From Stutzerimonas stutzeri KOS6 (GTDB lineage Bacteria; Pseudomonadota; Gammaproteobacteria; Pseudomonadales; Pseudomonadaceae), in the NCBI RefSeq assembly GCF_000307775.2, contig NZ_KK020676.1, positions 1,899,821-1,934,589 on the forward strand: a stretch of 34,769 nt of DNA. The letters are read 5' to 3'. A program made the position numbers and the translations under genes. The notes beneath the pieces are model-generated. The model did not search any database, had not been told where the DNA came from, and saw nothing but the letters and a program-made list of their open reading frames with translations. Positions within the stretch are counted from its first letter, which is position 1. Every line of letters begins with the position of its first letter. Below are positions 1 to 8,217 of the stretch, in pieces.

Positions 1-160
1 CGCGGCGATGCGGGCATCAGGGCTGTCGAAATCGCGAAACCTGCAGCGTGAGGCCGGACACTCGAAAAGACTCGCCCCGAGGTCGGGCCTCCCGCGAAAG
101 CAGCCGGCACATACCGAACCTGTGGGAGGCGCGCCCCCGCGGCGATGCGGCCGAAAGACC
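1..160. repeat. REP-like palindromic repeats at the window edge
   Basis: The 13-base string CGCGGCGATGCGG occurs at 1-13 and again at 138-150. The second copy sits next to GTGGGAGGCGCG (122-133), and a related inverted copy (GGGCCTCCCGCG) lies near 85-96. GTGGGAGG...CCGCGGCGATG resembles extragenic palindromic (REP) units of Pseudomonas. I see no convincing gene in bases 1-229; the overlapping short ORFs there look like GC-rich noise. The assignment to REP rests on pattern resemblance only. Confidence 0.5.
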
Positions 161-229
161 GGCAAAGCTTCAAGCCCATCGTTCAACTGAACGGCATGGC
201 GCCGGGGAGGGGGCTATTCGGGGGTCAGT

Positions 230-730
230 TCAGCCCTGGCGACGGCGGAACAGCGGTCGTTCATCATCGGCTGCAGCCTGATAGGTCACCGAAAAGTCCT
301 TCAGGCCTTCCAGCGCGTCGAGCGGGTCCCGATCGGCGCGGATGGCGAAGGCATCGAAGCCACAGCGGCGCATAAAGAACAGCTGGTCGCGCAGCACGTC
401 GCCGATCGCGCGGATCTCGCCCTTGTAGCCGTAACGCTCGCGCAAAAGGCGCGCACTGGAGTAGTGGCGACCGTCGGTGAAGCTGGGAAAGTTCAGGGCG
501 ATGACCTGGAAGTGCGCAAGATCGTCAGCGATGTCTTCCACCTGCTCATCGGCATCGAGCCAGACGCCGAGTCCGCCGTCGCGGGCCTTCAGCGCATGTG
601 CATGGTCGAGCCACAGGTGCAGCGGAACGATCAGGTCGTCGCTGTTGCACAGATCATCGAGCGTCTGTTCCTTGGGCAGCAGGTGCCAGGTTTCGTCGAC
701 CAGCTGATCGTTCTTAATGATTCGCTGCAT
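230..730 (-). CDS. DUF934 family protein, partner of the nitrite/sulfite reductase
   Basis: A 166-residue protein that I recognise as DUF934, a family commonly encoded directly downstream of cysI in Pseudomonas and relatives and presumed to act in sulfite reduction; its biochemical role is not established. The start is the ATG at 730, because a good ribosome site (AAGGAG, 7 bases upstream) precedes it and the reading frame upstream of it only overlaps cysI. The first 17 bases overlap the end of cysI, so the two are probably translationally coupled in one operon. The central part has the family pattern ending in LNFPSFTDGRHYS and RLLRERYGYKGEIRAIGDV. No signal peptide or membrane segment is seen. 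Confidence 0.9.
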   Translation of the reverse strand: MQRIIKNDQLVDETWHLLPKEQTLDDLCNSDDLIVPLHLWLDHAHALKARDGGLGVWLDADEQVEDIADDLAHFQVIALNFPSFTDGRHYSSARLLRERYGYKGEIRAIGDVLRDQLFFMRRCGFDAFAIRADRDPLDALEGLKDFSVTYQAAADDERPLFRRRQG

Positions 731-2372
731 AGACGCGCTCCTTGAAGGGATCAATGCCGATGCGGCGGAAAGTGTCGATGAACTGTTCATCTTCGGTACG
801 CTGCTCCACGTAGACGGTGATGATCTTCTCGATCACGTCGGGCATCGCATCCTGGGCAAAGGACGGGCCGAGGATCTGGCCGAGGCTGGCCTCACGGCCG
901 GAACTGCCTCCCAGCGAGACCTGGTAGAACTCGGCGCCTTTCTTGTCCACGCCGAGAATCCCGATATGGCCGACGTGGTGATGGCCGCAGGCATTCATGC
1001 AACCGGAGATGTTCAGGTCGATGTTGCCCAGGTCGAACAGGTAGTCGAGGTTGTCGAAGCGCCGCTGGATGGCTTCGGCGACCGGGATCGACTTGGCGTT
1101 GGCCAGCGAGCAGAAGTCCCCGCCCGGGCAGCAGATGATGTCGGTCAGCAGGCCGATGTTCGGCGTGGCCAGGCCCAGCTCGCGTAGTTCGTGCCAGAGT
1201 TCGAACAGTTTGGCCTGCTCGACATCGGCCAGAATCATGTTCTGCTCGTGGGAGTTGCGCACCTCACCGAAGCTGTAGCGATCGGCCAACTCGGCGATGG
1301 CGTCGAGCTGCTTGTCGGTGACGTCGCCAGGTGCCACGCCGGTGCTCTTCAACGACAGGGTCACCGCTGCATAGCCGGCCTTCTTGTGCGCGACCACGTT
1401 GCGCTGGCGCCAGCGGGCGAAGCCCGGATGCTCGGCATCCAGCTGGGCAAGGGCAGCGTCCTGGTCCTCGAGGGCTTTGTACTCGGGATCGACGAAGAAC
1501 TTGCTGACGCGCTGGGCTTCGGCTTCGGTCAGGGTGCTCGGGCCGTCCTTCAGGTGCGCCCATTCGGCATCGACGCGCTCGGCGAAAACCTCGGGCGTCA
1601 GCGCCTTGACCAGGATCTTGATGCGTGCCTTGAACTTGTTGTCGCGGCGGCCGTAGCGGTTGTACACCCGCAAGATCGCATCGAGGTAGCTCAGCAGGTG
1701 CTGCCACGGCAGGAATTCGTTGATGAAGCTACCGACGATCGGGGTGCGACCGAGACCGCCGCCGACCGAAACGCGGAAGCCCAGCTCGCCTGCGTCGTTC
1801 TTTACCGCTTCCAGGCCGATATCGTGCACTTCGATGGCGGCGCGGTCGCTCACGGCGCCGTTCACGGCGATCTTGAACTTGCGCGGCAGGAAGGCGAACT
1901 CGGGGTGGAAGGTCGACCACTGGCGGATGATCTCGCACCAGGGGCGCGGATCGATCAGCTCGTCCTTGGCGACGCCGGCGAACTGGTCGGTGGTGGTGTT
2001 GCGGATGCAGTTGCCGCTGGTCTGGATGGCGTGCATCTGCACGGTGGCCAGCTCGGCGAGTATCTCGGGTACATCTTCCAGCTCGGGCCAGTTGAACTGC
2101 ACGTTGGTCCGGGTGCTGATGTGCGCGTAGCCCTTGTCGTAATGACGCGCGATCTCGGCCAGCTTGCGTACCTGGGTCGAGGAGAGCAGGCCGTAGGGCA
2201 CGGCTACCCGCAGCATCGGCGCATAGCGCTGGATGTACAGGCCATTCTGCAGGCGCAGCGGGCGGAATTCTTCATCAGCGAGTTCGCCCGCCAGGAAGCG
2301 GCGGGTCTGGTCGCGGAACTGCCGGACCCGATCCTCGATGATGTGTTGGTCGTACTGATCGTAAACGTACAT
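714..2372 (-). CDS. cysI: nitrite/sulfite reductase, hemoprotein subunit
   Basis: A 552-residue siroheme and [4Fe-4S] reductase that converts sulfite to sulfide for cysteine synthesis in the cytoplasm. The duplicated ferrite-reductase-like and siroheme domains are complete. The four cluster/siroheme cysteines are present as C415-x5-C421 (CCPGGDFC) and C458-x3-C462 (SGCMNACG). The ATG at 2372 was chosen because the protein starts MYVYDQYDQ, as family members do; the longer frame adds only an Arg-rich stretch. It leads a two-gene operon with the DUF934 gene. Family members are often annotated as nitrite/sulfite reductase; nitrite use cannot be told from sequence, but the DUF934 neighbour favours sulfite. 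Confidence 0.93.
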   Translation of the reverse strand: MYVYDQYDQHIIEDRVRQFRDQTRRFLAGELADEEFRPLRLQNGLYIQRYAPMLRVAVPYGLLSSTQVRKLAEIARHYDKGYAHISTRTNVQFNWPELEDVPEILAELATVQMHAIQTSGNCIRNTTTDQFAGVAKDELIDPRPWCEIIRQWSTFHPEFAFLPRKFKIAVNGAVSDRAAIEVHDIGLEAVKNDAGELGFRVSVGGGLGRTPIVGSFINEFLPWQHLLSYLDAILRVYNRYGRRDNKFKARIKILVKALTPEVFAERVDAEWAHLKDGPSTLTEAEAQRVSKFFVDPEYKALEDQDAALAQLDAEHPGFARWRQRNVVAHKKAGYAAVTLSLKSTGVAPGDVTDKQLDAIAELADRYSFGEVRNSHEQNMILADVEQAKLFELWHELRELGLATPNIGLLTDIICCPGGDFCSLANAKSIPVAEAIQRRFDNLDYLFDLGNIDLNISGCMNACGHHHVGHIGILGVDKKGAEFYQVSLGGSSGREASLGQILGPSFAQDAMPDVIEKIITVYVEQRTEDEQFIDTFRRIGIDPFKERVYAANH

Positions 2373-2610
2373 AAATGTCCTGTTTTCAGGCTGTCTACAG
2401 CATTCGCGCGCACGGCCGCGCACCCGTTAAGGGAGGGCGGCAAGATACCAGCTAGTTGTTATGCGCAAAAGTGATGTTTGGGAATATGTTTAGAACGAAA
2501 CCAAGCGAAATGGACTTACGGCGCCACGTCCTTGAGCAACGCCGATCCGTGGTCTTAACTGCGTGGAAACAGGCCGTGACCGTCATTGGGCGGCAAGAAG
2601 GAGTAATGCC

Positions 2611-2712
2611 ATGAGAAACGATCGGCGCGACAGCCTGGTGGACGCAGCAGCCATATTCACTCTGATCATGCTCGCCGTGGGCGCCGCGGTATTCTGGGTC
2701 AGCCATCAATAG
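2611..2712 (+). CDS. small single-pass membrane protein (33 aa)
   Basis: A 33-codon frame, MRNDRRDSL... to ...WVSHQ, ending in TAG. A strong ribosome site (AAGGAG, 8 bases before the ATG) supports translation. The product has a charged N-terminus (MRNDRRD) followed by one hydrophobic segment (roughly residues 12-30). It converges with the DUF2970 gene, whose stop lies 8 bases away. I do not know a function. The call rests on the ribosome site plus a clear charged-then-hydrophobic layout. Confidence 0.65.
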   Translation: MRNDRRDSLVDAAAIFTLIMLAVGAAVFWVSHQ

Positions 2713-2720
2713 GCTGCGGC

Positions 2721-2936
2721 TCATTGTCCGGCGAGATAGAGCACCAGCTTTACCAGGCCAAGAATAGCCAGCACGAACAGCACGGTAAAACCGACGCCGA
2801 GGATGACGAAGTGGATGGGCTTGCCGTGGACGAAGTCCCGTGCCCTGTTCTTGCCGCTTTGCACGCCCAGCGCCGCTGCCAGGACGCTGCTCGTCATTTC
2901 ACGAAGCGTCAGCTTCTTTTCCTGCTCGTCGTTCAT
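2721..2936 (-). CDS. DUF2970 family small membrane protein
   Basis: A 71-residue protein matching the DUF2970 pattern: an N-terminal LTLREMTSSVLAAALGVQSG stretch, a basic RARDFVHGKPIHF junction, then one C-terminal membrane helix (about residues 45-68). The function of the family is unknown. GAGG lies 6 bases before the ATG. It is a single gene, convergent with the small 33-codon gene on the other strand. Confidence 0.85.
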   Translation of the reverse strand: MNDEQEKKLTLREMTSSVLAAALGVQSGKNRARDFVHGKPIHFVILGVGFTVLFVLAILGLVKLVLYLAGQ

Positions 2937-3049
2937 GGCTGCCTCGGATCGCGGTTTTCCCGAAGTCTAGCTGAGCGTGTCGGGCTTGCTGCGTGAGCTA
3001 GGGCTGAGCGCTGGCGACAGCGGGCGGTATTGCAGTGGAGATCCATGAA

Positions 3050-3075
3050 GGGACCGGTCGCATGCGACCGATCCC
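3050..3075. terminator. palindrome just after the hsp20 gene, possible terminator
   Basis: GGTCGCATGCGACC (3056-3069) is a perfect palindrome, flanked by GGGA (3050-3053) and TCCC (3072-3075), giving a strong hairpin 11 bases past the hsp20 stop. There is no T-run on the minus strand, so intrinsic termination is uncertain. Confidence 0.4.
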
Positions 3076-3085
3076 TCGCCCAGTG

Positions 3086-3616
3086 CTACTCGGCCTTGAT
3101 GGCGATCTTCTGCGCGCCGCTGCCAGTGCCTGGCTTCTTGGGCACGGAAAGACGCAACACACCTTTGCTGAACCTGGCGTCGATCTGCTCGCGGTCAATG
3201 TCTTCCGGCAGGGCGAAGCTGCGCTGGAAGCTGCCGTAGGACCGCTCGGAAAGGTGGTAGCCGTCCTTGTCCTCCTGGTGTTCCTGGCGCTTTTCACCGG
3301 TGATGATCAGGTTGCCGCCAACCATTTTCACTTCGACGTCCTTTTCGTCGAGCCCTGGCAGTTCGGCTGTGATTTCGAAGGCGTTGTCCTTTTCGACGAC
3401 ATCCACCGCCGGAATCCGGGTGGGGCCTCCCTGCCATAGCGGCGTGGATTCCAGCCCGTGACGGCCAAAGGGCAGATGCCAGGGCCGATCGAATTCGTCG
3501 AAAAGACGATCGACCTGACGGCGCAGCGAGTCGAAGGGGTGCCATGGCTCCTGCGGGGTCGAAGGCAGCTTCTTGTCATCGGTACTTACTGCAGGTTTGT
3601 TCGAAGTGTCGTTCAT
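3086..3616 (-). CDS. Hsp20/alpha-crystallin family small heat-shock protein
   Basis: A 176-residue small heat-shock protein, an ATP-independent holdase that binds unfolding proteins. The N-terminal arm contains an amphipathic DSLRRQVDRLFDEFDRPW segment. The alpha-crystallin domain follows (RIPAVDVVEKDNAFEI through the GVLRLSVPKK strand, about residues 75-165). The ATG at 3616 is preceded by a near-perfect ribosome site (GGAGGT, 7 bases). It stands alone in its transcription unit. The promoter region holds a perfect FNR/Anr-type palindrome at 3686-3699, so low-oxygen induction is likely. Closest in type to the Hsp20 class with a DDKKLPS-like linker rather than IbpA. Confidence 0.9.
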   Translation of the reverse strand: MNDTSNKPAVSTDDKKLPSTPQEPWHPFDSLRRQVDRLFDEFDRPWHLPFGRHGLESTPLWQGGPTRIPAVDVVEKDNAFEITAELPGLDEKDVEVKMVGGNLIITGEKRQEHQEDKDGYHLSERSYGSFQRSFALPEDIDREQIDARFSKGVLRLSVPKKPGTGSGAQKIAIKAE

Positions 3617-3650
3617 TTCGTAACCTCCATTAAGCTCGAGAGATTCAGAG

Positions 3651-3699
3651 CTCAGCCATTGTTCTGCCGGCCAAAGGGTTCGGGTTTGATCCCGATCAA
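3651..3699 (-). promoter_or_regulatory. putative Anr/FNR-dependent class II promoter of the hsp20 gene
   Basis: TTGATCCCGATCAA at 3686-3699 matches the FNR/Anr consensus TTGAT-N4-ATCAA exactly. Reading on the minus strand, AACAAT at 3663-3658 could serve as the -10 element. A start near 3651 would put the box centre at about -41.5, the usual place for class II FNR activation. The spacing agreement is seen in the sequence; the regulator is inferred, and the start site is not known. Confidence 0.7.
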
Positions 3700-3767
3700 G
3701 CTGTCGGGCGCGGACCGCTACCACTCGGCCCGAATCAATCGTATGGGTGATGCCGGCGAGGCGCTGG

Positions 3768-4217
3768 TCAAAGGTTCTGCTTGAACCAGTCCCACAGCCC
3801 GAGGGAGAAAGAAGGGAGCAGATCGATGCCCAGTGCGGATTTGAGCAGATAGAGGATCACCAGCCCGACCAGCGCGCAGAACAGCAGAAACAGCGTCGCC
3901 AGCGCGGCCTTGGCTATCAGCGAGAGATTCTGCTGCGGGCGCGTCAGGCTGCGCTTGTTGCGGCCGGCGACGATCGCGAAGTAGTAGCGGTCGCGCCAGA
4001 GCCTGATCGTTCCACGATAATCGATGCGGTGCTTGACCCAGGAGCGCGCGCCGAAAACACCCCGCAGTGCATCGAGCTGTTCTTCGCTGAACGATTCGCG
4101 CAGGTGTTCGGGCAGCCGCTGCTTGAGGCCGCGAACGAAGGGGTCCTGGTCCAGGGGCGTCTCCGCATAGGGTTTCGGATAGGGCGTGCGTTCGTCGTCC
4201 GCTGCGGGTGAAGTCAT
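3768..4217 (-). CDS. membrane protein of unknown function (149 aa)
   Basis: The soluble N-terminal half (about 95 residues) carries a conserved-looking DPFVRGLKQRLPEHLRESFSEEQL-type helix pair and a WVKHRIDYRGTIRLWRDRYYF stretch. A membrane segment follows (roughly residues 103-126, ending ILYLLKSALG), then a short amphipathic tail. The ATG at 4217 is favoured because the upstream extension is Arg/Pro-rich and lies over the neighbouring kinase gene. It starts 27 bases past the stop of the leucine-rich-repeat kinase gene and is probably co-transcribed with it. I do not recognise a characterised family. Confidence 0.7.
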   Translation of the reverse strand: MTSPAADDERTPYPKPYAETPLDQDPFVRGLKQRLPEHLRESFSEEQLDALRGVFGARSWVKHRIDYRGTIRLWRDRYYFAIVAGRNKRSLTRPQQNLSLIAKAALATLFLLFCALVGLVILYLLKSALGIDLLPSFSLGLWDWFKQNL

Positions 4218-4243
4218 GGCTGGAATCGCTCCGGTAATGCGCG

Positions 4244-5560
4244 TCAGAGCGCGGCGAGAGAGGTGTACAGCTGGCCGAAGTCCGGTCGGTGATCCGCCTG
4301 TTCGGCCATGCACCGGCGTTGCAGATCGGCCAGGAGCTGCCGACGTGGGTCGTCGTCGAAGTCCGGGCAGCGTTGCAGCAATTCTTCCAGCAGGCAACCG
4401 AAGGCGCGCGATTCGATACGCTTCAGGGCGCGCCCGGCCGCGCTGTCCGGCTCGAAGAACGAGGCTGCACCGAAATCACTGAGCAGGCAGTCGCCATTCG
4501 GATCGACCAGCAGATTGTGGGCGTACAGGTCGCCATGCAGGATGCCTCGCTGGTGCAGATGAGCCACAGCCGAGGCGGTGCCGCGGGCAATGCGCAGCAC
4601 CTGATCGAGACTGAACGACGTGCCTTCGGCGTAGCAGTCGCGTGTGCAGCTGGCGAGCGAGGGAGGGCCGGCCAGCGGCTGGAAGCTTGGCTCGACCAGG
4701 TTCATCAGCAGGCCCGGCGTCTGGCCCGCCTGCTCGGCCAGCGGCCCGGCAACATCGATCAGGTGGCTATGCGCGCCCGCCGCTATGCAGGCGGCCATCT
4801 CGCTGTGGGGCAAACCGTCGCTGGTGACCTGGCCTTTGAACAGCTTGGCGGCCATCTGCTTCGGCGGCTGTCCGGTCGGATACCACTCGGCACGGTGAAT
4901 GATGCCGGATGCACCCTGGCCCAGCTGTTCGTGCAGGACCACCTGCTCGCGCGGGATCGCGGGCAGCGAATGGCGCGCGAGGCTCAGCGCTTCGTTGCTG
5001 TCGCTGAAGGGATTGCCGGCTGCGGCCAGCCAACTGAGGCGCGGCAGTGATAGCAGCCACTCGGGCAGTACCTGCAGGCGGTTCGCGGCGATGCGCAGCA
5101 GTTCCAGGTTGACGCAACTCGCGAGCGTGTCCGGCAGCGAAGACAGCCGGTTTCCGGCAAGCATCAGCTTTTGCAGACGTCGGCAGTTGCCGATCTCGTC
5201 GGGCAACGCCTGCAACTGGTTGTCGGTGAGGATCAGCCAACGCAACGCAGGCGGTAGCGCGGCGCTGGGTAGATGGCGGATCTGATTGGCCTTGAAGCCG
5301 ATCATCTCCAGCTGCTCGCAGTCGCCGAGGCAGTCCGGCACCGCGCTGAAGAGGTTGTCCGAGCAGAACAGGATGCGCAGCTTGCGCAGGCGGGACAGCC
5401 CGGCCGGCAGGGCGTCCAGCCGGTTACCCGAGAGGTTCAGCACCTCCAGCGTATCGGCCAGGCCGAAGATCGTTTCGGGAAAGGTTCGCAGGTCGGCGGA
5501 AAGATCGAGGCGGCGTATTCCAGTCAGTTCGCCCTGTTCGAGTTGTGCCAGTGTGTGCAT
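4244..5560 (-). CDS. leucine-rich-repeat protein with C-terminal protein kinase domain
   Basis: A 438-residue fusion. Residues about 15-185 hold seven leucine-rich repeats of the LxxLxLxxNxLxxLP type. Residues 208-435 hold a eukaryote-like protein kinase. All key kinase elements are visible: glycine loop LGQGASG (213-219), ATP-binding Lys239 (AAKLF), catalytic loop HGDLYAHN with Asp344 and Asn349, and DFG at 362-364. The catalytic Arg of HRD is replaced by Gly, as in many bacterial kinases. There is no signal peptide or membrane helix, so it is likely cytoplasmic. The substrate is unknown. The adjacent downstream membrane protein is a candidate partner by proximity alone. Confidence 0.88.
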   Translation of the reverse strand: MHTLAQLEQGELTGIRRLDLSADLRTFPETIFGLADTLEVLNLSGNRLDALPAGLSRLRKLRILFCSDNLFSAVPDCLGDCEQLEMIGFKANQIRHLPSAALPPALRWLILTDNQLQALPDEIGNCRRLQKLMLAGNRLSSLPDTLASCVNLELLRIAANRLQVLPEWLLSLPRLSWLAAAGNPFSDSNEALSLARHSLPAIPREQVVLHEQLGQGASGIIHRAEWYPTGQPPKQMAAKLFKGQVTSDGLPHSEMAACIAAGAHSHLIDVAGPLAEQAGQTPGLLMNLVEPSFQPLAGPPSLASCTRDCYAEGTSFSLDQVLRIARGTASAVAHLHQRGILHGDLYAHNLLVDPNGDCLLSDFGAASFFEPDSAAGRALKRIESRAFGCLLEELLQRCPDFDDDPRRQLLADLQRRCMAEQADHRPDFGQLYTSLAAL

Positions 5561-5654
5561 GCGGCTTTGCGCTTTCCTTGCTGAAGTGAGGCCGGAGACG
5601 GCCGTCGGTGGTATTGCGCTGGGACAGTGTGCAGCCGAGCGGGTTCAGGCCGGA

Positions 5655-6683
5655 TCAGCGTGACCGCTTGCGATCGAGCACCTGTTCGGCTCGCGCACGG
5701 AGCTGGCCGCAGCCGCCGTCGATGTCCTGGCCGGCGGAGTTGCGTACCTTGGTCAGCACGCCGCGGCTGTGCAGGTAGCGCACGATCTGCACGATGCGCT
5801 CGCCATCCGGGCGCTGATATTCGTCGTCTTCCAGGCTGTTGTAGGGGATCAGGTTCATCACCGCGTACTTGCCCTTGAGCAGGCGCAGGATGCCGTCCAT
5901 CTCGTCCTGGTTATCGTTGATGCCCTTGAGCAGGGTCCATTGGTACTGAATCGGGAATCCGGTCGCGCGGGCGTAGGCCTCGCCGAGCTCGACCAGTTCG
6001 TCGGGAGCGATCTGCGGCGCCCGCGGCAAGAGGGCCTGACGCAGCGCCGCATCGGTGCTGTGCAGCGACAGGGCCAGCGCCGGCCTCACCGTCTGTTGCG
6101 GCAGCCGCTCGAACACCCGCCTGTCACCGACGGTGGAGAACACCAGGTTCTTGTGACCGATACCGCCGTCCGTGCCGAGCAGGTCGATGGCCTCGAGCAC
6201 ATTGTCGAGATTGTGCGCCGGCTCGCCCATGCCCATGAACACCACCTTCTTCACCGGGCGGAAGCGTCGGGCGAGGGCGACCTGGGCGACGATCTCGGCA
6301 CTGCCCAACTGGCGCAGCAGGCCGCTCTTGCCGGTCATGCAGAACACGCAGCCCACCGCGCAGCCGACCTGGCTGGAGACGCACAGGCCGTCGCGCGGCA
6401 GCAGCACGCTTTCCACCATCTGCCCGTCGCCCAGTTCCACCAGCAGGCGCGCCGAACCGTCGGCCGCCGGATGCTCGGAGCGCAGCCGCGCCAGACCGTC
6501 GAGTTCCGCGCTCAGTGCCGGCAGCCCTTCGCGCACGCTCAGCGGCAGGAAGTCTTGCGCCTGTTGCTGGCGCCGGCCGACGTCCAGTGGCAGGCCCTTG
6601 AGCCAGGCACGGGTCATCCGCCCGATATGACGGGGCTTGGCGCCGATGTCGGCGAGGCGTTGCTGGAAGTCTGGGATTCGCAT
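5655..6683 (-). CDS. RlmN/Cfr-family radical-SAM RNA methyltransferase (RlmN paralog)
   Basis: A 342-residue radical-SAM enzyme of the RlmN/Cfr family, which methylates adenines in 23S rRNA (and tRNA for RlmN). The [4Fe-4S] motif is C108-x3-C112-x2-C115. Both special cysteines are kept: C101 (LCVSSQ), the RlmN Cys118 counterpart, and C325 (DIDGGCGQL), the methyl-carrying Cys355 counterpart. MGMGEPAHNLDNV, the SAM-binding GEP region, is intact. It is shorter than typical RlmN (about 370-380 residues), mostly at the N-terminus. Pseudomonas genomes usually carry the true rlmN elsewhere, beside ndk/pilF, so this is likely a second member with an unverified target. Confidence 0.85.
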   Translation of the reverse strand: MRIPDFQQRLADIGAKPRHIGRMTRAWLKGLPLDVGRRQQQAQDFLPLSVREGLPALSAELDGLARLRSEHPAADGSARLLVELGDGQMVESVLLPRDGLCVSSQVGCAVGCVFCMTGKSGLLRQLGSAEIVAQVALARRFRPVKKVVFMGMGEPAHNLDNVLEAIDLLGTDGGIGHKNLVFSTVGDRRVFERLPQQTVRPALALSLHSTDAALRQALLPRAPQIAPDELVELGEAYARATGFPIQYQWTLLKGINDNQDEMDGILRLLKGKYAVMNLIPYNSLEDDEYQRPDGERIVQIVRYLHSRGVLTKVRNSAGQDIDGGCGQLRARAEQVLDRKRSR

Positions 6684-6705
6684 AGGGCGCGCATTCTATC
6701 CGGGG

Positions 6706-7854
6706 TCACGCGGTGAAGCGACGGCTGAACGGCACGATGCCGAGCAACAGCACCGCCAGCAGGGCGAACGCCATGCCCAGCGAGCTGAAATGGGCGACCA
6801 TGCCCATCATGGCCGGGCCGGCGAGCACCCCGGCGAAACCGATGGTGGTGGCCACGGTGACGGCCAGTTGCACCGGCATGCCGTCTTGCCGGCTCAAGGA
6901 CGAAATCAGCACCGGCGAGACGTTGGCGCAGCCCAGCCCGCACAGCCCGTAGCCGATCAGCGCCACGACCCAATGCTCGGCGGCCAGGCTCAGGACGATG
7001 CCGAACGCCGCCAGCAACCCGCCGAAGGTGATGACGCGCGCCGTGCCGAGGCTGTTCACCAGCGACCCGCCGGCGAAACGCGCGATCGTCACCATCAGGG
7101 CGAAGGCCGCATAACCGAGGCCACCCTTGGCCACTTCCAGGCCCTTCTCGCCGGTCAGGTAGAGCGCGCTCCAGTCCAGTACCGCGCCTTCGGCCAGGTA
7201 CACGACGAAGCACATCAGCCCCACCAGCAGCACCACGCCGGTAGGGCGCACGAAGGCAAAGCCGCCGCCCGGCGCACGGTTCGGCAGGAAGCCTCGTGCG
7301 ACTGCGAGATTCGCCGCAACGATCAGCCCGATCATCAGAAAGCTGCCGAACGCCGGTGCCAGGCCGAGGGTCAGCAGGCCGGTGAGCATCAGCGCACCAC
7401 AGATGGCTCCGAGGCTGTACATGCCGTGAAAGTTGGACATCAGCCGGCGGCCGACGGCCGTCTCCACCAGCACCGCCTGGATGTTCATGATCACGTCGAT
7501 GACGCCCAGGCTGCCGCCGAAGCAGAACAGCGCCAGGGCCAGCAGCCACATCGAATCGGTCAGCGCCATGCCGGCCAGGGCCAGCGCCAGCAACACGACG
7601 CTGCACAGCTGCACCGGGCGAATGCCCCAGCGGCTCACCAGTACGCCGGACAGTGGCATCCAGCTCAGCGAGCCGACGCCGATGCACAGCAGCAAAAGAC
7701 CGAACACCGCATCGGTCATCTCGATGCGTTCGCGCACGTAGGGCACCAGCGGCGCCCAGACGGACAGGCCGAAGCCGGCCATGAAGAAACCGCAACGGGT
7801 CGCGTTGCGCACGATGGGGGCGTCGATCTGGACGGTATTGCGGACCGCAGGCAT
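6706..7854 (-). CDS. MFS transporter
   Basis: A 382-residue major facilitator with about 12 hydrophobic segments, from GFFMAGFGLSVWAPLVPYVRERI at the N-terminus to a C-terminal AFALLAVLLLGIVPFSRR. Two ATGs are possible, at 7863 and 7854. GAGGA directly abuts the first but lies about 10 bases before the second, so I prefer 7854. The domain pattern resembles YbjJ-like MFS proteins; the substrate cannot be inferred. The gene lies 22 bases upstream of the RlmN-like gene, probably in the same transcription unit. Confidence 0.85.
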   Translation of the reverse strand: MPAVRNTVQIDAPIVRNATRCGFFMAGFGLSVWAPLVPYVRERIEMTDAVFGLLLLCIGVGSLSWMPLSGVLVSRWGIRPVQLCSVVLLALALAGMALTDSMWLLALALFCFGGSLGVIDVIMNIQAVLVETAVGRRLMSNFHGMYSLGAICGALMLTGLLTLGLAPAFGSFLMIGLIVAANLAVARGFLPNRAPGGGFAFVRPTGVVLLVGLMCFVVYLAEGAVLDWSALYLTGEKGLEVAKGGLGYAAFALMVTIARFAGGSLVNSLGTARVITFGGLLAAFGIVLSLAAEHWVVALIGYGLCGLGCANVSPVLISSLSRQDGMPVQLAVTVATTIGFAGVLAGPAMMGMVAHFSSLGMAFALLAVLLLGIVPFSRRFTA

Positions 7855-8217
7855 GGGCGGCATTCCTCGATGAGCTGATTGGCGATCTCTGGGGCACGAC
7901 GAGTCGTGTCACCAGAGGGCCAGCAATCCGGTATCGAAGAGAAACAGCAGCCGGCTTCCCGCGGGCAGGTCTGAGGAGCAGGGGCGTGGCGTGCTGTACA
8001 TGGCAAGAGGCAGACGATCGGACAGGTCCCAGAGCATACACAACCCGCTTGCCGGAACAAGCCGCGTCTGATCAGCCCCGGCATAGCGGCACCAGGGCAA
8101 TGGCGCCCACGCAGGCTGCAGTCGTGGGGATGCGCGGCGTTGAGCGTTCGCAGCGCCGATTTCGCGGGTGCCCATGCTATCGTTCTGCGCTTTGTCTCAC
8201 CCGTGTCGGAGCAATCG
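7855..8217. other. intergenic region, 363 bp, no supported gene
   Basis: Lies between the divergent MFS and DUF1883 genes and must contain both promoters. ORFs in it (for example 7909-8175 on the minus strand) show no family resemblance and no good ribosome site. I see no tRNA, riboswitch-like fold or repeat. Confidence 0.5.
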
